From: Oscillospiraceae bacterium
GTDB taxonomy: Bacteria > Bacillota > Clostridia > Oscillospirales > Ruminococcaceae
Assembly: GCA_900770285.1 (NCBI GenBank)
Contig: CAAGJO010000010.1
Location: forward strand, 17,158-81,157
Direction: 5' to 3'
DNA: 64,000 nt
Both the position numbers and the translations under genes were made by a program. Below are positions 17,023 through 26,618 of this stretch, in pieces. A model generated the notes under the pieces. That model searched no databases. It was not told the DNA's origin and saw only the letters and a list, made by a program, of their open reading frames with translations. Numbering within the stretch: position 1 is the stretch's first letter; every line of letters starts with the position of its first letter.

Positions 17023-17492
17023 TATTTTTTGCATCTCCTTAAATTGCGGAAAAAATCAGATAAAATACCGCTGCATTGTTCCTCAAGCACTCCTCCGATA
17101 ACCTCAGGCCTGTGATTAAAAGGCAGCTCAAATAGATTTATCACAGATTTACAGCAGCCTGCCTTGCTGTCCGATGCACCGTATATGACTCTTTCTATGC
17201 GTGAATTTATAATTGCACCCGCACACATGGGACAAGGCTCAAGGGTGACATATATTTCGCAGTCAACAAGCCGCCAACCGCCTAGTTTTTTGGACGCATT
17301 ATCAATGGCAATAATTTCAGCATGTGCAAGAGAGTCTTTGTCTATTTCACGTCTGTTATAGCCTTCTCCCACAATTTCTCCTGTAGTTTTCCTTACTACA
17401 ACAGCACCAACAGGCACTTCTCCCAGCAGGGCAGCAGTTTTTGCAAGTTCCAATGCCCTTAACATATAAAATTCATCGTTGTTTCTCTCCAT
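17022..17492 (-). CDS. tadA: tRNA-specific adenosine deaminase
   Basis: Zinc enzyme that converts A34 to inosine in tRNA-Arg(ACG). In the 156-residue chain the catalytic HAE is at 57-59 and the zinc ligands PCPMC at 86-90, with the following ASDSKAGCCKSVINL segment typical of TadA. The gene is followed without gap by a TauE/SafE permease. No clear promoter was identified in the short space after the tuf terminator. Confidence 0.95.
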   Translation of the reverse strand: MERNNDEFYMLRALELAKTAALLGEVPVGAVVVRKTTGEIVGEGYNRREIDKDSLAHAEIIAIDNASKKLGGWRLVDCEIYVTLEPCPMCAGAIINSRIERVIYGASDSKAGCCKSVINLFELPFNHRPEVIGGVLEEQCSGILSDFFRNLRRCKK

Positions 17493-17535
17493 GCTATCAC
17501 CATTTTAAATCTAACATATGATTGACATAAGTGAA

Positions 17536-17565
17536 CAAAAAGGTCACTGCAAGAAAGCAGTGACC
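17536..17565 (-). terminator. Terminator after tuf
   Basis: On the minus strand GGTCACTGC pairs perfectly with GCAGTGACC around a six-base loop, followed by TTTTTG. It closes the str operon transcript. Confidence 0.93.
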
Positions 17566-17604
17566 TATAATGCACTTTGTGAAAGTATTTATTGCAAGTA
17601 TAAA

Positions 17605-18804
17605 TTACTCGTTGATCTTTGTAACAACGCCTGAACCTACTGTTCTGCCGCCTTCACGAATAGCGAAACGAAGTCCTTCTTCGATAGCGATAGGAGTGAT
17701 AAGTTCAACGTCCATAACAACGTTATCACCAGGCATGCACATTTCCTTATCAGCAGGAAGTGTGATAACGCCGGTAACGTCAGTTGTTCTGAAATAGAAC
17801 TGAGGTCTGTAGTTGTTAAAGAAAGGAGTATGACGGCCGCCTTCGTCCTTCTTCAAAACGTAAACCTGACCTGAGAACTTAGTGTGTGGATGAATTGAGC
17901 CTGGCTTACAGAGAACCTGTCCTCTTTCAACCTGATCTCTTGTAGTACCACGGAGAAGAGCACCGATGTTATCGCCTGCTTCAGCGTAATCAAGAGTCTT
18001 ACGGAACATTTCGATACCTGTAACAACTGTTGAAAGCTTTTCGTCCTGAAGGCCAACGATTTCAACTGTTTCACCAACATTGAGCTTTCCTCTTTCAACT
18101 CTACCTGTAACAACAGTACCACGACCGGAAATAGTCATTGTATCCTCGATAGGCATAAGGAATGGCTTAGCGTCGTCACGTTCAGGTGTAGGAATGTATT
18201 CATCAACAGCGTCCATAAGGTCAATGATTGGCTTGTAAGCTGGATCTGAAAGATCATCTGGAGCTTCAAGAGCCTTAAGAGCTGAACCTACGATGATTGG
18301 TGTATCATCGCCAGGGAAATCATATGATGAAAGAAGATCTCTTACGTCCATTTCAACGAGTTCGAGAAGTTCAGGGTCATCAACCTGGTCAGCCTTGTTA
18401 AGGAATACAACGATAGCTGGAACGCCAACCTGACGAGCAAGAAGAATGTGTTCTCTTGTCTGAGCCATAGGACCGTCTGATGCAGCAACAACGAGGATAG
18501 CACCATCCATCTGAGCAGCACCTGTGATCATGTTCTTTACATAGTCAGCATGTCCTGGGCAGTCAACGTGAGCGTAGTGACGATTATCTGTTTCATACTC
18601 AACGTGAGCAGTATTGATTGTGATACCACGTTCTCTTTCTTCCGGAGCCTTGTCGATCATGTCATAAGCTTCATACTGAGCCTGTCCCTTAAGAGCAAGT
18701 GTCTTTGTGATAGCAGCAGTAAGAGTTGTCTTACCATGGTCAACGTGACCGATTGTACCAATGTTTACATGTGGTTTAGTTCTTTCGTAATGTGCCTTTG
18801 CCAT
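17605..18804 (-). CDS. tuf: Elongation factor Tu
   Basis: GTPase that delivers aminoacyl-tRNA to the ribosome. The 399-residue chain has G1 [10 protein letters not shown] near 19-28, DCPGHADYV (G3), NKADQVDD (G4) and the beta-barrel domains that end in [10 protein letters not shown]. It follows fusA by 97 bases; that gap holds a separate promoter, so tuf can be expressed independently of the str operon. Confidence 0.99.
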   Translation of the reverse strand: MAKAHYERTKPHVNIGTIGHVDHGKTTLTAAITKTLALKGQAQYEAYDMIDKAPEERERGITINTAHVEYETDNRHYAHVDCPGHADYVKNMITGAAQMDGAILVVAASDGPMAQTREHILLARQVGVPAIVVFLNKADQVDDPELLELVEMDVRDLLSSYDFPGDDTPIIVGSALKALEAPDDLSDPAYKPIIDLMDAVDEYIPTPERDDAKPFLMPIEDTMTISGRGTVVTGRVERGKLNVGETVEIVGLQDEKLSTVVTGIEMFRKTLDYAEAGDNIGALLRGTTRDQVERGQVLCKPGSIHPHTKFSGQVYVLKKDEGGRHTPFFNNYRPQFYFRTTDVTGVITLPADKEMCMPGDNVVMDVELITPIAIEEGLRFAIREGGRTVGSGVVTKINE

Positions 18805-18854
18805 AGGAATTTCCTCCTTAAAATTAATTTTTACAATACAAAATTGATAATTTT

Positions 18855-18883
18855 ATTATAACAGATTTTAAACTGATTTGCAA
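18855..18883 (-). promoter_or_regulatory. Internal promoter for tuf
   Basis: On the minus strand TTGCAA and TATAAT are spaced by 17 bases within the fusA-tuf gap, 50 bases before the tuf start codon. An AAGGAGG ribosome binding site follows. Confidence 0.72.
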
Positions 18884-18901
18884 TAGTTTTCTGAAAAATT
18901 A

Positions 18902-20983
18902 TTACTCGCCCTTGTTTCTGCTGGCCATAAGCTTTTCAGAAATAGACTTAGGAAGCTCTGTATAGCTGTGAGGTTCCATTGAATACTGACCTCTGCCCTG
19001 AGTCTTGGAACGCAAGTCATTTGAATAACCGAACATTTCAGAAAGCGGAACCAAAGCGTCTACCTGTACAGTACCCTGTCTTGTTTCCTGACCCATAATC
19101 TGTCCACGGCGTGAGTTAAGGTCGCCGATAACTGTTCCGAGATATTCGTCAGGAACAATTGCACTAACCTTCATTATAGGTTCAAGGATTACAGGATCAG
19201 CCTGCTTCATAGCTTCCTTGAATGCCATAGAACCGGCAATCTTAAATGCCATTTCAGATGAATCGACTTCATGATAAGATCCATCATAAAGTGTAACCTT
19301 AACGTCAACTACAGGATATCCTGCAAGGATACCTGACTGCATAGCGCCCTGAATACCAGCGTCAACAGCCGGAATGTATTCCTTAGGAATAGCACCGCCG
19401 ACAATGTTGTTGATAAATTCATAGCCCTTGCCTGATTCGTTAGGCTCAACCTTGATCTTAACATGACCGTACTGACCTTTACCACCTGACTGTCTTGCAT
19501 ACTTGTGGTCAACGTCAGCAAGCTTTCTGATTGTTTCCTTATATGAAACCTGAGGAGCACCGACATTAGCCTCAACCTTAAATTCTCTCAACAATCTGTC
19601 TACGATAATTTCAAGGTGAAGTTCGCCCATTCCGGCGATGATTGTCTGTCCTGTTTCATCATCAGTATAAGTTCTGAATGTCGGGTCTTCTTCAGCAAGC
19701 TTAGCCAAAGCAATACCCATTTTTTCCTGACCTGCCTTAGTCTTAGGCTCGATAGCCAGCTGGATAACAGGTTCCGGGAATTCCATTGATTCCAAAATAA
19801 TCGGGTGTTTCTCGTCGCAGAGAGTATCACCTGTTGTTGTATATTTCAAACCAACTGCAGCAGCGATATCGCCGGCATAAACCTCATCGATATCCTTTCT
19901 GTGGTTAGCGTGCATCTGAAGAATACGACCGATTCTTTCGTTTTTATCCTTTACAGAGTTATATACATTTGAACCCTTGAACAGAACGCCGGAATAAACT
20001 CTGAAGAAACAAAGCTTACCAACAAACGGGTCTGTTGCAATCTTGAATGCCAGAGCTGAGAATGGTTCATTATCATCAGTTGGTCTTTCTTCTGTTTCGC
20101 CTGTTTCAGGGTTTGTACCTGTAATGTGGTCGATATCTGTTGGTGCAGGCATATAGTCAACGATAGCATCAAGAAGTTTCTGAACACCCTTATTTCTGTA
20201 AGATGTTCCGCAGGTTACAGGAACGAATTCGTTTGCGATAGTTCCCTTTCTGATAGCTGTCTTGATCTCATCAATTGTAAGCTCTTCGCCCTCAAGATAT
20301 TTTTCCATAAGGTCTTCATCGAGTTCAGCAACTGCATCAAGCAAAGTATTTCTGTACTCTTCAGCCTTTTCTTTCATATCTTCAGGAATGTCGGTAACAT
20401 CAATATCAGTACCGAGATCATTTGTATAGATATAAGCTTTCATTTCGATAAGGTCGATAAGTCCCTTAAAATCGTCCTCAGCACCGATAGGAAGCTGAAT
20501 TGCAACTGCATTGGTCTTAAGACGAGTATGGAGCATATCAAGCACATGATAGAAATCAGCGCCCATAATATCCATCTTATTTACGTATACCATTCTAGGT
20601 ACCTTATAGTTATCAGCCTGACGCCATACGGTTTCAGTCTGAGGTTCAACACCGCCCTTTGCGCAAAGAACAGTTACTGAACCATCGAGTACTCTCAAAG
20701 AACGTTCAACTTCTACTGTAAAGTCAACGTGTCCAGGAGTATCAATAATATTAATACGGTGGCCTTTCCAGAATGCTGTTGTGGCAGCTGAAGTAATTGT
20801 AATACCTCTTTCTTTTTCCTGTGCCATCCAGTCCATTGTAGAAGCTCCGTCATGAGTTTCTCCCATTTTATGGTTTACGCCAGCATAAAACAGGATACGC
20901 TCGGTAGTAGTTGTTTTGCCGGCATCAATATGCGCCATGATACCAATATTTCTTGTATCCTGCAAAGAACAATCTCTTGCCAT
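18902..20983 (-). CDS. fusA: Elongation factor G
   Basis: Translocation GTPase of 693 residues. N-terminal G domain with [15 protein letters not shown] near 16-30, DTPGHVDF and NKMDIMG, then domains II-V, including [13 protein letters not shown] in domain IV and the C-terminal segment with [12 protein letters not shown]. Length is standard. It lies between rpsG and tuf in the classical order, 24 bases after rpsG. Confidence 0.99.
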   Translation of the reverse strand: MARDCSLQDTRNIGIMAHIDAGKTTTTERILFYAGVNHKMGETHDGASTMDWMAQEKERGITITSAATTAFWKGHRINIIDTPGHVDFTVEVERSLRVLDGSVTVLCAKGGVEPQTETVWRQADNYKVPRMVYVNKMDIMGADFYHVLDMLHTRLKTNAVAIQLPIGAEDDFKGLIDLIEMKAYIYTNDLGTDIDVTDIPEDMKEKAEEYRNTLLDAVAELDEDLMEKYLEGEELTIDEIKTAIRKGTIANEFVPVTCGTSYRNKGVQKLLDAIVDYMPAPTDIDHITGTNPETGETEERPTDDNEPFSALAFKIATDPFVGKLCFFRVYSGVLFKGSNVYNSVKDKNERIGRILQMHANHRKDIDEVYAGDIAAAVGLKYTTTGDTLCDEKHPIILESMEFPEPVIQLAIEPKTKAGQEKMGIALAKLAEEDPTFRTYTDDETGQTIIAGMGELHLEIIVDRLLREFKVEANVGAPQVSYKETIRKLADVDHKYARQSGGKGQYGHVKIKVEPNESGKGYEFINNIVGGAIPKEYIPAVDAGIQGAMQSGILAGYPVVDVKVTLYDGSYHEVDSSEMAFKIAGSMAFKEAMKQADPVILEPIMKVSAIVPDEYLGTVIGDLNSRRGQIMGQETRQGTVQVDALVPLSEMFGYSNDLRSKTQGRGQYSMEPHSYTELPKSISEKLMASRNKGE

Positions 20984-21007
20984 AATATCCCCCTCTTTAT
21001 ACCGTTA

Positions 21008-21478
21008 TTACCATCTGTAATGTGCGAAAGCCTTGTTGGCCTCTGCCATCTTGTGTGTTTCATCACGTTTCTTGCAAGCTCCGCCGATTCCGTTAAGAGC
21101 ATCGAGGATTTCTCCTGCAAGTCTTTCTTTCATTGTATTCTCGTTTCTTTCACGAGCATATTTTGTAAGCCATCTGAGACCTAATGTCTGACGTCTGTCT
21201 GGGCGAACCTCCATTGGAACCTGGTAAGTTGCACCGCCTACACGGCGAGCTTTAACTTCCAACTCAGGCATGATATTATTCAATGCCTCATCAAATACCT
21301 CCAAAGCAGGACGACCTGTCTTTTCTGCTACAATGTCGAATGCTCCGTATACAATCTTCTGAGCAACACCCTTCTTTCCATCGAGCATGATGTTATTTAC
21401 AAGGCGTGTTACGAGCTTTGAGTTGTATACTGGATCGAGCAATACGTCTCTTTTTGAAACTCTACCTCTTCTTGGCAC
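21008..21478 (-). CDS. rpsG: 30S ribosomal protein S7
   Basis: Primary rRNA-binding protein of the 30S head. The 156-residue product begins with [17 protein letters not shown] and contains [16 protein letters not shown]. The start is GTG at 21478, preceded by AAGGAGGG at correct distance; this gives the family's usual 156 residues. The frame is open to another GTG at 21496, which would overlap the ribosome binding site and is rejected. It is second in the str operon. Confidence 0.97.
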   Translation of the reverse strand: MPRRGRVSKRDVLLDPVYNSKLVTRLVNNIMLDGKKGVAQKIVYGAFDIVAEKTGRPALEVFDEALNNIMPELEVKARRVGGATYQVPMEVRPDRRQTLGLRWLTKYARERNENTMKERLAGEILDALNGIGGACKKRDETHKMAEANKAFAHYRW

Positions 21479-21674
21479 TTTAATTCCCTCCTTCACAATA
21501 ATGAATTCATAGGTACTCGCTCTATAGCCATTCGCTATAGCCCCGTCCAGTTACCGAGAGTTTTACAAAAACAGAACTACTGCCCCATTTATATATAAAC
21601 CTCTCTTGACTAACTGTGGTCTTCGCAGTTGCGACAATGAGTTTTTACCTTGATTTTTTTTGCAATATCTGCAA
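21479..21674 (-). other. rpsL-rpsG intercistronic spacer with hairpin
   Basis: The 196-base spacer is longer than usual. On the minus strand it contains GGCTATAGCGAATGGCTATAGAGC (GCTATAG arms near 21521-21542), a small hairpin just before the rpsG ribosome binding site. S7 regulates its own translation from this spacer in Enterobacteria; whether that applies here is unknown. Confidence 0.4.
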
Positions 21675-22094
21675 TTACTTACCGCCCTTAGGCTTCTTGG
21701 CACCGTACTTAGATCTGGCCTGCATTCTGTTTGCAACGCCCTGTGCGTCCAGAGTACCTCTGATGATATGATAACGTACACCAGGGAGGTCCTTAACACG
21801 TCCGCCTCTGATCATAACAACGCTGTGCTCCTGAAGATTATGTCCGATACCCGGAATATAAGCTGTTACTTCATGTCCGTTTGTAAGCTTTACTCTGGCA
21901 ATTTTTCTCATAGCTGAGTTAGGCTTTTTAGGTGTAGCAGTTCTTACTGCTGTACAAACGCCTCTCTTCTGTGGGCAGCTCTGGTCAATAGCTGTTTTCT
22001 TCTTTGAGTTATAACCTTTCTGAAGAGCTGGTGCTGTTGACTTAGTTTCAAGAACATTTCTTCCTTTTCTTACTAACTGGTTAAAGGTTGGCAT
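21675..22094 (-). CDS. rpsL: 30S ribosomal protein S12
   Basis: Decoding-centre protein S12. The 139-residue product starts [12 protein letters not shown] and contains [17 protein letters not shown] and the [13 protein letters not shown] loop, ending in [10 protein letters not shown]. The Lys in TPKKPNS is the wild-type residue where streptomycin-resistance changes usually occur. ATG at 22094 follows AAGGAGAGAGAAG; the frame is open 21 codons further upstream, without a ribosome binding site. Confidence 0.98.
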   Translation of the reverse strand: MPTFNQLVRKGRNVLETKSTAPALQKGYNSKKKTAIDQSCPQKRGVCTAVRTATPKKPNSAMRKIARVKLTNGHEVTAYIPGIGHNLQEHSVVMIRGGRVKDLPGVRYHIIRGTLDAQGVANRMQARSKYGAKKPKGGK

Positions 22095-22162
22095 CTTCTC
22101 TCTCCTTTCTTCGAAATTTATATGCCGCCGCAAATTACATACTGGGTCAGCATACAACTAAT

Positions 22163-22191
22163 ATGATACACTTTTTATTTATTATTGTCAA
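22163..22191 (-). promoter_or_regulatory. Promoter for the str operon
   Basis: On the minus strand TTGACA and TATCAT are separated by 17 bases, about 70 bases before rpsL. The bases after the -10 box are ATTA, as in several other promoters of this window. Confidence 0.8.
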
Positions 22192-22244
22192 TAGGTATAA
22201 AAATCATTCATACATTTTTTACAATTATTTTACATACTGTCCGA

Positions 22245-22276
22245 CAAAAAAAGGACCGGCAAAAGCCAATCCTTTA
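22245..22276 (-). terminator. Terminator after hisE
   Basis: On the minus strand AAAGGATTGGC pairs with GCCGGTCCTTT (two U-G pairs) around TTTT, followed by a long T-run. It closes the histidine operon. Confidence 0.88.
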
Positions 22277-22289
22277 TAAATCCATATTA

Positions 22290-22628
22290 TCAGGAATTCT
22301 TATCCACCTTATGGAATTTTTTAAGATTTCCGATCTTCTCATTACGTTCCTCAAGAACTTTTTCAACCTCGCTCCACTCAAGTCCCTGATTAGCTGCAAG
22401 CACCATAACGTGATAAAGCAAATCATTGATTTCGTTTTTCAGCTCATCATTATCGCCGTTCTTTGCGGCAATTACTGTTTCAGTAGCTTCTTCGCCCACC
22501 TTTTTGCAGATCTTATCCACGCCCTTATCGAAAAGATAAGCAGTATAGCTGTTCTCCTGTGCTATTCCGTTCTCATAATCAGCCTTACGCTGTTTGATCA
22601 CCTCAAAAATTTCTTCATAAACTGTCAT
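22290..22628 (-). CDS. hisE: Phosphoribosyl-ATP diphosphatase
   Basis: Second step of histidine synthesis, hydrolysis of phosphoribosyl-ATP to the monophosphate. The 112-residue all-helical protein contains SYTAYLFDKGVDKICKKVGEEATE and the acidic DELKNEINDLLYH segment of the MazG-like fold. ATG at 22628 is preceded by GAGGGG; a TTG at 22634 would be an alternative without good spacing. It is a stand-alone HisE rather than a HisIE fusion and begins two bases after the hisI stop. Confidence 0.96.
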   Translation of the reverse strand: MTVYEEIFEVIKQRKADYENGIAQENSYTAYLFDKGVDKICKKVGEEATETVIAAKNGDNDELKNEINDLLYHVMVLAANQGLEWSEVEKVLEERNEKIGNLKKFHKVDKNS

Positions 22629-22630
22629 AA

Positions 22631-22987
22631 TCAATTCCCCTCATCTTCATTATAAATTTCATTAAAAAAGCAGCTGTATGAACCTGTATGGCAGGCAGCG
22701 CCTGTCTGTTTAACATTCAAAAGCAAAGTATCGTTATCGCAGTCAGCATAAATAGAAATCACTTTTTGCAAATGACCGCTGGTTGCGCCCTTATTCCAAA
22801 GCTCCTGCCTTGAACGGCTCCAATACCAAGTATAGCCTGTTTCCAGAGTCTTTTTCAGGCTTTCCTTATTCATATAAGCAAGCATAAGCACTGTTTTGGT
22901 ATCAACATCAAATGCTATTGCCGGAATAAGCTCTCCTTTTACAAAATATTTATCCAAATCGTTAATATCGATTTTTATTTTGCTCAT
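22631..22987 (-). CDS. hisI: Phosphoribosyl-AMP cyclohydrolase
   Basis: Third step of histidine synthesis, opening the adenine ring of phosphoribosyl-AMP. The 118-residue zinc enzyme has [29 protein letters not shown] and the metal-binding [10 protein letters not shown] and QTGAACHTG segments with conserved Cys. It is separated from the SdpI-like gene upstream by a 269-base gap that carries a palindromic repeat. Confidence 0.96.
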   Translation of the reverse strand: MSKIKIDINDLDKYFVKGELIPAIAFDVDTKTVLMLAYMNKESLKKTLETGYTWYWSRSRQELWNKGATSGHLQKVISIYADCDNDTLLLNVKQTGAACHTGSYSCFFNEIYNEDEGN

Positions 22988-23022
22988 TTACTTTTTTCCT
23001 TTCTAAAATATTGTATAATCAG

Positions 23023-23231
23023 ATAAATTGATATTTACAGGAATATAGTTGTTTATCAATCATGGCAAACCTTTCCAAAGACTTTTAATTATTTTTTTCA
23101 TTAGAGGGCTAAAGCCTATAATGAAAAAAATCCTTTGAAATTTTATGAAGGGAGTTTGAGGTATAACCCTTTTTTAAAAGGGGTTTCCCTCAACTGTTCA
23201 GCAATTACAGCCCCTGTAAATACCGATTTAT
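23023..23231. repeat. MITE-like palindromic element, copy 1 (his operon)
   Basis: A 209-base element between the SdpI-like gene and hisI has terminal inverted repeats: ATAAATTGATATTTACAGG at 23023-23041 and CCTGTAAATACCGATTTAT at 23213-23231 (17 of 19 paired). It shares its ends and long internal blocks with the element at 24429-24664, in the same orientation. Shared blocks include TTATCAATC, GGCAAACCTTTC, AATTATTTTTTTCATT, AATGAAAAAAATC and TTTCCCTCAACTGTT. It encodes no protein and should fold into a hairpin in the his mRNA. Confidence 0.8.
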
Positions 23232-23256
23232 ATAGTATCACCATATTTATTTTATA

Positions 23257-23628
23257 TTAATTTTTACTTCCATTTTCGTCAAATTTCTCTTGCAAAGCCT
23301 TTTCAACAGGATAAATCGTTCCAATCATAAATCCTGACTGAATTATCATTGCTGACATCATTATCCACACACCGGATTTAGCACTTACATAAAAATAAAT
23401 TATACTGAAAACCGCAGAAAGTACAGTCAGAATTACACCTGTCTTTATCCACAGCGTTCCTGCAAGCTCGTTGGCAAATTTCCATGTATCCTTATTTTTC
23501 ACAGAGCGTTTTGTTCTGTAACCAATTATATTGTTAGGCTCATCAGAATGGCATTTTTTCATTGCAATTCCGCAAACAGTCATGAGAATTGGCACAAACA
23601 ATGTGAAAACTATGTAAAAAACTTTCAT
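23257..23628 (-). CDS. SdpI family membrane protein
   Basis: A 123-residue membrane protein with three hydrophobic helices (about 3-22, 61-83, 87-105). The segment NIIGYRTKRSVKNKDTWKFAN between helices 1 and 2 is the conserved core of the SdpI/YhfL family. Bacillus SdpI gives immunity to the SdpC toxin, but most relatives are uncharacterised and no toxin gene is visible here. It sits between hisF (15 bases upstream) and hisI inside the histidine operon, so it is likely co-transcribed although it has no known role in histidine synthesis. Confidence 0.82.
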   Translation of the reverse strand: MKVFYIVFTLFVPILMTVCGIAMKKCHSDEPNNIIGYRTKRSVKNKDTWKFANELAGTLWIKTGVILTVLSAVFSIIYFYVSAKSGVWIMMSAMIIQSGFMIGTIYPVEKALQEKFDENGSKN

Positions 23629-23643
23629 AAATTATTTACCGGA

Positions 23644-24399
23644 TTATCTTACTATAATTCCCTTGCTGCGGCAGTCATCCTTGACCTGCTGAACTGTAAG
23701 CTCTTTAAAATGGAACAATGATGCTGCCAGAGCCGCCGAGCAATCAGTTTCAAGAAAGGCTTCTGCAAAATCGCCGAGCTTTCCTGCTCCGCCGCTTGCA
23801 ATAACCGGAATCTTTACGGCGCTGCAGACTGCTTTGAGCATCGGCAGGTCAAAGCCCTCCTTTACTCCGTCGGTATCAATGGAATTAAGGCAAATTTCCC
23901 CTGCACCAAGCTGTTCAATCTCTTTTACCCAATCAATAAGGTCAAGATTCATATCAATTCTTCCGCCGTTAATAAACACCGTCCACTTGCCGTCAGCCAC
24001 CTTTTTTGCGTCAATTCCAACACATATACACTGACTTCCGAAAATATCTGCACCCTCTTTTATAAGCTGAGGATTCTGCACAGCCTGAGAGTTGACAGAA
24101 ACTTTATCTGCTCCTGCACGGAGCGTTTCACGGATATCATCAACTGTTTTAATTCCTCCCCCTACTGTCAGAGGTACAAAAACTTTTTTCGCAGTTTCAC
24201 GGACAACGTCCAGCATAACTCCTCTGCCCTCATGAGAAGCGGTTATATCGTAAAAAACGATTTCGTCAGCGCCTTGAAGATTGTACTCGTATGCACATTC
24301 AACAGGATCGCCCACATCTTTTATTCCTTTGAAATTCACGCCTTTGACAACCTTTCCGTCACGGACATCAAGGCAGGGGATAATTCTTTTTGCAAGCAT
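23644..24399 (-). CDS. hisF: Imidazole glycerol phosphate synthase, cyclase subunit
   Basis: TIM-barrel subunit that joins ammonia from HisH to PRFAR, giving imidazole glycerol phosphate and AICAR. The 251-residue protein has [17 protein letters not shown] at the N-terminus (catalytic Asp near 11) and CVGIDAKK with the second catalytic Asp near 130, plus phosphate-binding VGGGIKT and SGGAGK loops. It is separated from its partner hisH by 276 bases containing a MITE-like repeat, at the place where hisA normally lies. Confidence 0.97.
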   Translation of the reverse strand: MLAKRIIPCLDVRDGKVVKGVNFKGIKDVGDPVECAYEYNLQGADEIVFYDITASHEGRGVMLDVVRETAKKVFVPLTVGGGIKTVDDIRETLRAGADKVSVNSQAVQNPQLIKEGADIFGSQCICVGIDAKKVADGKWTVFINGGRIDMNLDLIDWVKEIEQLGAGEICLNSIDTDGVKEGFDLPMLKAVCSAVKIPVIASGGAGKLGDFAEAFLETDCSAALAASLFHFKELTVQQVKDDCRSKGIIVR

Positions 24400-24428
24400 A
24401 TTTTACACCTCTTAATTAATAAACGTTG

Positions 24429-24664
24429 ATAAATCAGTGTTTACAGGAGTATAGTTGCTTATCAATCGGGGCAAACCTTTCTGAAGAAAGGTTCTTCACC
24501 GTACCCTTTTCCAAAGACTTCTAATTATTTTTTTCATTTGGGGCTTTTGCACCAATGAAAAAAATCGTTAAAAATTTTAGGAAGGGAGTTTGTGGGAGAA
24601 CCCTTTTTTAAAAGGGTTTCCCTCAACTGTTGAACAATTACATTCTCTATAAATACTAATTTAT
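24429..24664. repeat. MITE-like palindromic element, copy 2 (his operon)
   Basis: A 236-base relative of the element at 23023-23231 fills the hisH-hisF gap in the same orientation. The outer ends ATAAATCAGTGTTTACAGG (24429-24447) and CTCTATAAATACTAATTTAT (24645-24664) are inverted but more diverged than in copy 1. It has about 28 additional bases after ACCTTTC, including a GAAGAAAGGTTCTTC hairpin. No coding potential is seen. Confidence 0.8.
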
Positions 24665-24675
24665 CCAACTGTTTT

Positions 24676-25278
24676 TTATACCATTCTCACGAAGTTTTCA
24701 AGTATTTTAAGTCCTGTTTTACCGCTCTTTTCAGGGTGGAACTGTGCTCCGAAAATCGTCTTTCCGTCTGAAACCAATGCAGGAACTTTATGTCCGTATT
24801 CGCAGTAGGCATACAAGTTTTCATCATCGCAGAAAGCTTTATACGAATGAACAAAATACACATATTCATCATCGGTAAGCCCGTCAAAAAGCGGACAGTT
24901 ATGATTATACACAAGCTTATTCCAGCCCATATGAGGAATAACCAGATCAGGCTCATCTATTTTATCCACTTTGCCTTTCAGCAGTCCCAAGCCGTCACAT
25001 TCTTCAAACTCATAGCTTTTTTCAAAAAGCAGCTGCATTCCAAGGCATATTCCCAAAAACGGTTTTAGCTTTGCCTGCTCCTTAATAGTATCCGCAAGTC
25101 CGCTTTCTTCAAGCTTTTTCATTGCCCATGGAAAAGCCCCCACGCCCGGCAGAATAATTGCATCTGCATCAACCAGATCCTGCGGATCGCTCGTCAGCTT
25201 ATTTTCATAACCAAGATAGTCCAGTGCATTTTTAACGGAAAAAATATTTCCTGCACCATAGTCCGTAACAGCAATCAT
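24676..25278 (-). CDS. hisH: Imidazole glycerol phosphate synthase, glutaminase subunit
   Basis: Class I glutamine amidotransferase that supplies ammonia to HisF. In the 200-residue chain the nucleophile Cys is in PFLGICLGMQLLF (near 80), and the His and Glu of the triad are in GAQFHPEKSG near 180. The start MIAVTDYGAGNIFSVKNAL is typical. The gene directly abuts hisB: the hisB stop codon ends one base before the hisH ATG. Confidence 0.97.
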   Translation of the reverse strand: MIAVTDYGAGNIFSVKNALDYLGYENKLTSDPQDLVDADAIILPGVGAFPWAMKKLEESGLADTIKEQAKLKPFLGICLGMQLLFEKSYEFEECDGLGLLKGKVDKIDEPDLVIPHMGWNKLVYNHNCPLFDGLTDDEYVYFVHSYKAFCDDENLYAYCEYGHKVPALVSDGKTIFGAQFHPEKSGKTGLKILENFVRMV

Positions 25279-25857
25279 TTAAAGCACTCCTTTTGTTGAA
25301 AGAACGGTGTCTCCTTTTATCTCCATTGCATTTTTCAAAGCATGCGCAACGGCTTTGAACATAGCCTCAACAATATGATGATCGTTCTTTCCATACTCTT
25401 TTCTTATATGCAAAGTTATTCCGGAATTAAAGGCGAAAGCTCTGAAAAATTCTTCGGTAAGGCAGGTATCAAATCCGCCGATCCTATCATCGTGAAAATC
25501 ACTGTTGAATGCAAGGAAAGGTCTTCCGCTTATATCTAAAGCACAAAAGCAAAGTGCTTCATCCATTGGAACAAATGCCGAACCATAGCGGGCAATGCCT
25601 GCTTTATCACCCAAAGCTTTTGCAAAAGCTTGTCCAAGCACAATGCCGATATCTTCTACCGTATGGTGACCGTCGACTTTTAAGTCACCGTCACATTCCA
25701 CTTCCAGATCAATTCCGCTGTGAACACCGAAAGCTGTGAGCATATGGTCGAAAAATCCTATACCCGTATTGACTGTAACTTTGCCGTTTCCGTCAAGGTT
25801 CAAAAATACCTCGATATCGGTTTCCTTTGTCTTTCTTTTAATTTCTGCTGTTCTCAT
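25279..25857 (-). CDS. hisB: Imidazoleglycerol-phosphate dehydratase
   Basis: Monofunctional dehydratase forming imidazole acetol phosphate. The 192-residue product has TGIGFFDHMLTAFGVHSG, DGHHTVEDIGI and the C-terminal NDHHIVEAMFKAVAHAL, the two duplicated manganese-binding His clusters. It lacks the phosphatase domain of the enterobacterial enzyme, so histidinol-phosphate phosphatase must be elsewhere. ATG at 25857 follows AGGTG; the in-frame GTG at 25866 lies in that site. Confidence 0.96.
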   Translation of the reverse strand: MRTAEIKRKTKETDIEVFLNLDGNGKVTVNTGIGFFDHMLTAFGVHSGIDLEVECDGDLKVDGHHTVEDIGIVLGQAFAKALGDKAGIARYGSAFVPMDEALCFCALDISGRPFLAFNSDFHDDRIGGFDTCLTEEFFRAFAFNSGITLHIRKEYGKNDHHIVEAMFKAVAHALKNAMEIKGDTVLSTKGVL

Positions 25858-25895
25858 GTTATTCACCTGCTCTGTCAGATAGTAAATCTTTTTTA

Positions 25896-26591
25896 TTAAT
25901 ATGGCTTTTTGCCTGAAAGCCAGCCTTTTTCTTTCCAGTAATCTGAATCCGTTTTATTCCAACTGTTTTTCTGTGACATTTTAAATACATTAAAAAACAA
26001 TTTGCTTTTAAGACTTATTTTTCTTTCGGGAATATTCTTCTTGATTTTATCTGCCTTGATTTTCACCTGTTTTTGTATTTTGTCCTTATGCTTGTAATCA
26101 ATATAATTTCCGCCCATTTTCATTGTGGTAATGCCATAAGTGAAAATATCCGATATTCCAAGATAAAATAAATTATTTTTCAGAAGTTTTACTGTTGCCG
26201 AAACTCCCGAACCGCCCGCAGAAGTAACTATAAGGGCAGTTTTTCCGAACATTTTTTCATTCGGGCGGTGAACAAGCCATAAATATGCCAGATGGTCAAG
26301 CAATGCTTTTAAACTGCTGGTACAGCTCATTACAAAAACCGGTGTTCCGATAATAATCAAATCAGCTTTTTCTAGTTTTTCCACAATTGGTTTTACATAG
26401 CTGTGATGAGGGCAATATTCTTCACCCTTTAAAATACAGTTTGCACAACCACAGCAGAATTCCGGCATTTCATCGGGAAGAACAATTTCATCAAAATTAT
26501 TTTTCTCGTCATTAAATTCATCAAGAAACAAATCAACAATTGCTCGTGTATTTCCTTTGTGTTTTGTACCCATGATTGTAAGAATGTTCAT
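25896..26591 (-). CDS. Flavodoxin-like NAD(P)H/FMN oxidoreductase family protein
   Basis: A 231-residue protein with a flavodoxin fold: MNILTIMGTKHKGNTRAIV gives the phosphate-binding loop for FMN, and LIIIGTPVFVMSCTSSLKALLDH is the second FMN contact typical of NADPH-dependent FMN reductases. A cysteine-rich stretch (FCCGCANCILKGEEYC near 46-61) recalls relatives with an iron-sulfur or redox-cysteine motif. The C-terminal 60 residues are basic. It lies between hisB and the acetyltransferase in the same direction, 27 bases from the latter, so it is part of the his transcript. Its substrate is unknown. Confidence 0.8.
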   Translation of the reverse strand: MNILTIMGTKHKGNTRAIVDLFLDEFNDEKNNFDEIVLPDEMPEFCCGCANCILKGEEYCPHHSYVKPIVEKLEKADLIIIGTPVFVMSCTSSLKALLDHLAYLWLVHRPNEKMFGKTALIVTSAGGSGVSATVKLLKNNLFYLGISDIFTYGITTMKMGGNYIDYKHKDKIQKQVKIKADKIKKNIPERKISLKSKLFFNVFKMSQKNSWNKTDSDYWKEKGWLSGKKPY

Positions 26592-26618
26592 ATTTTTACC
26601 TTCATCTCTTTGCCTGAT

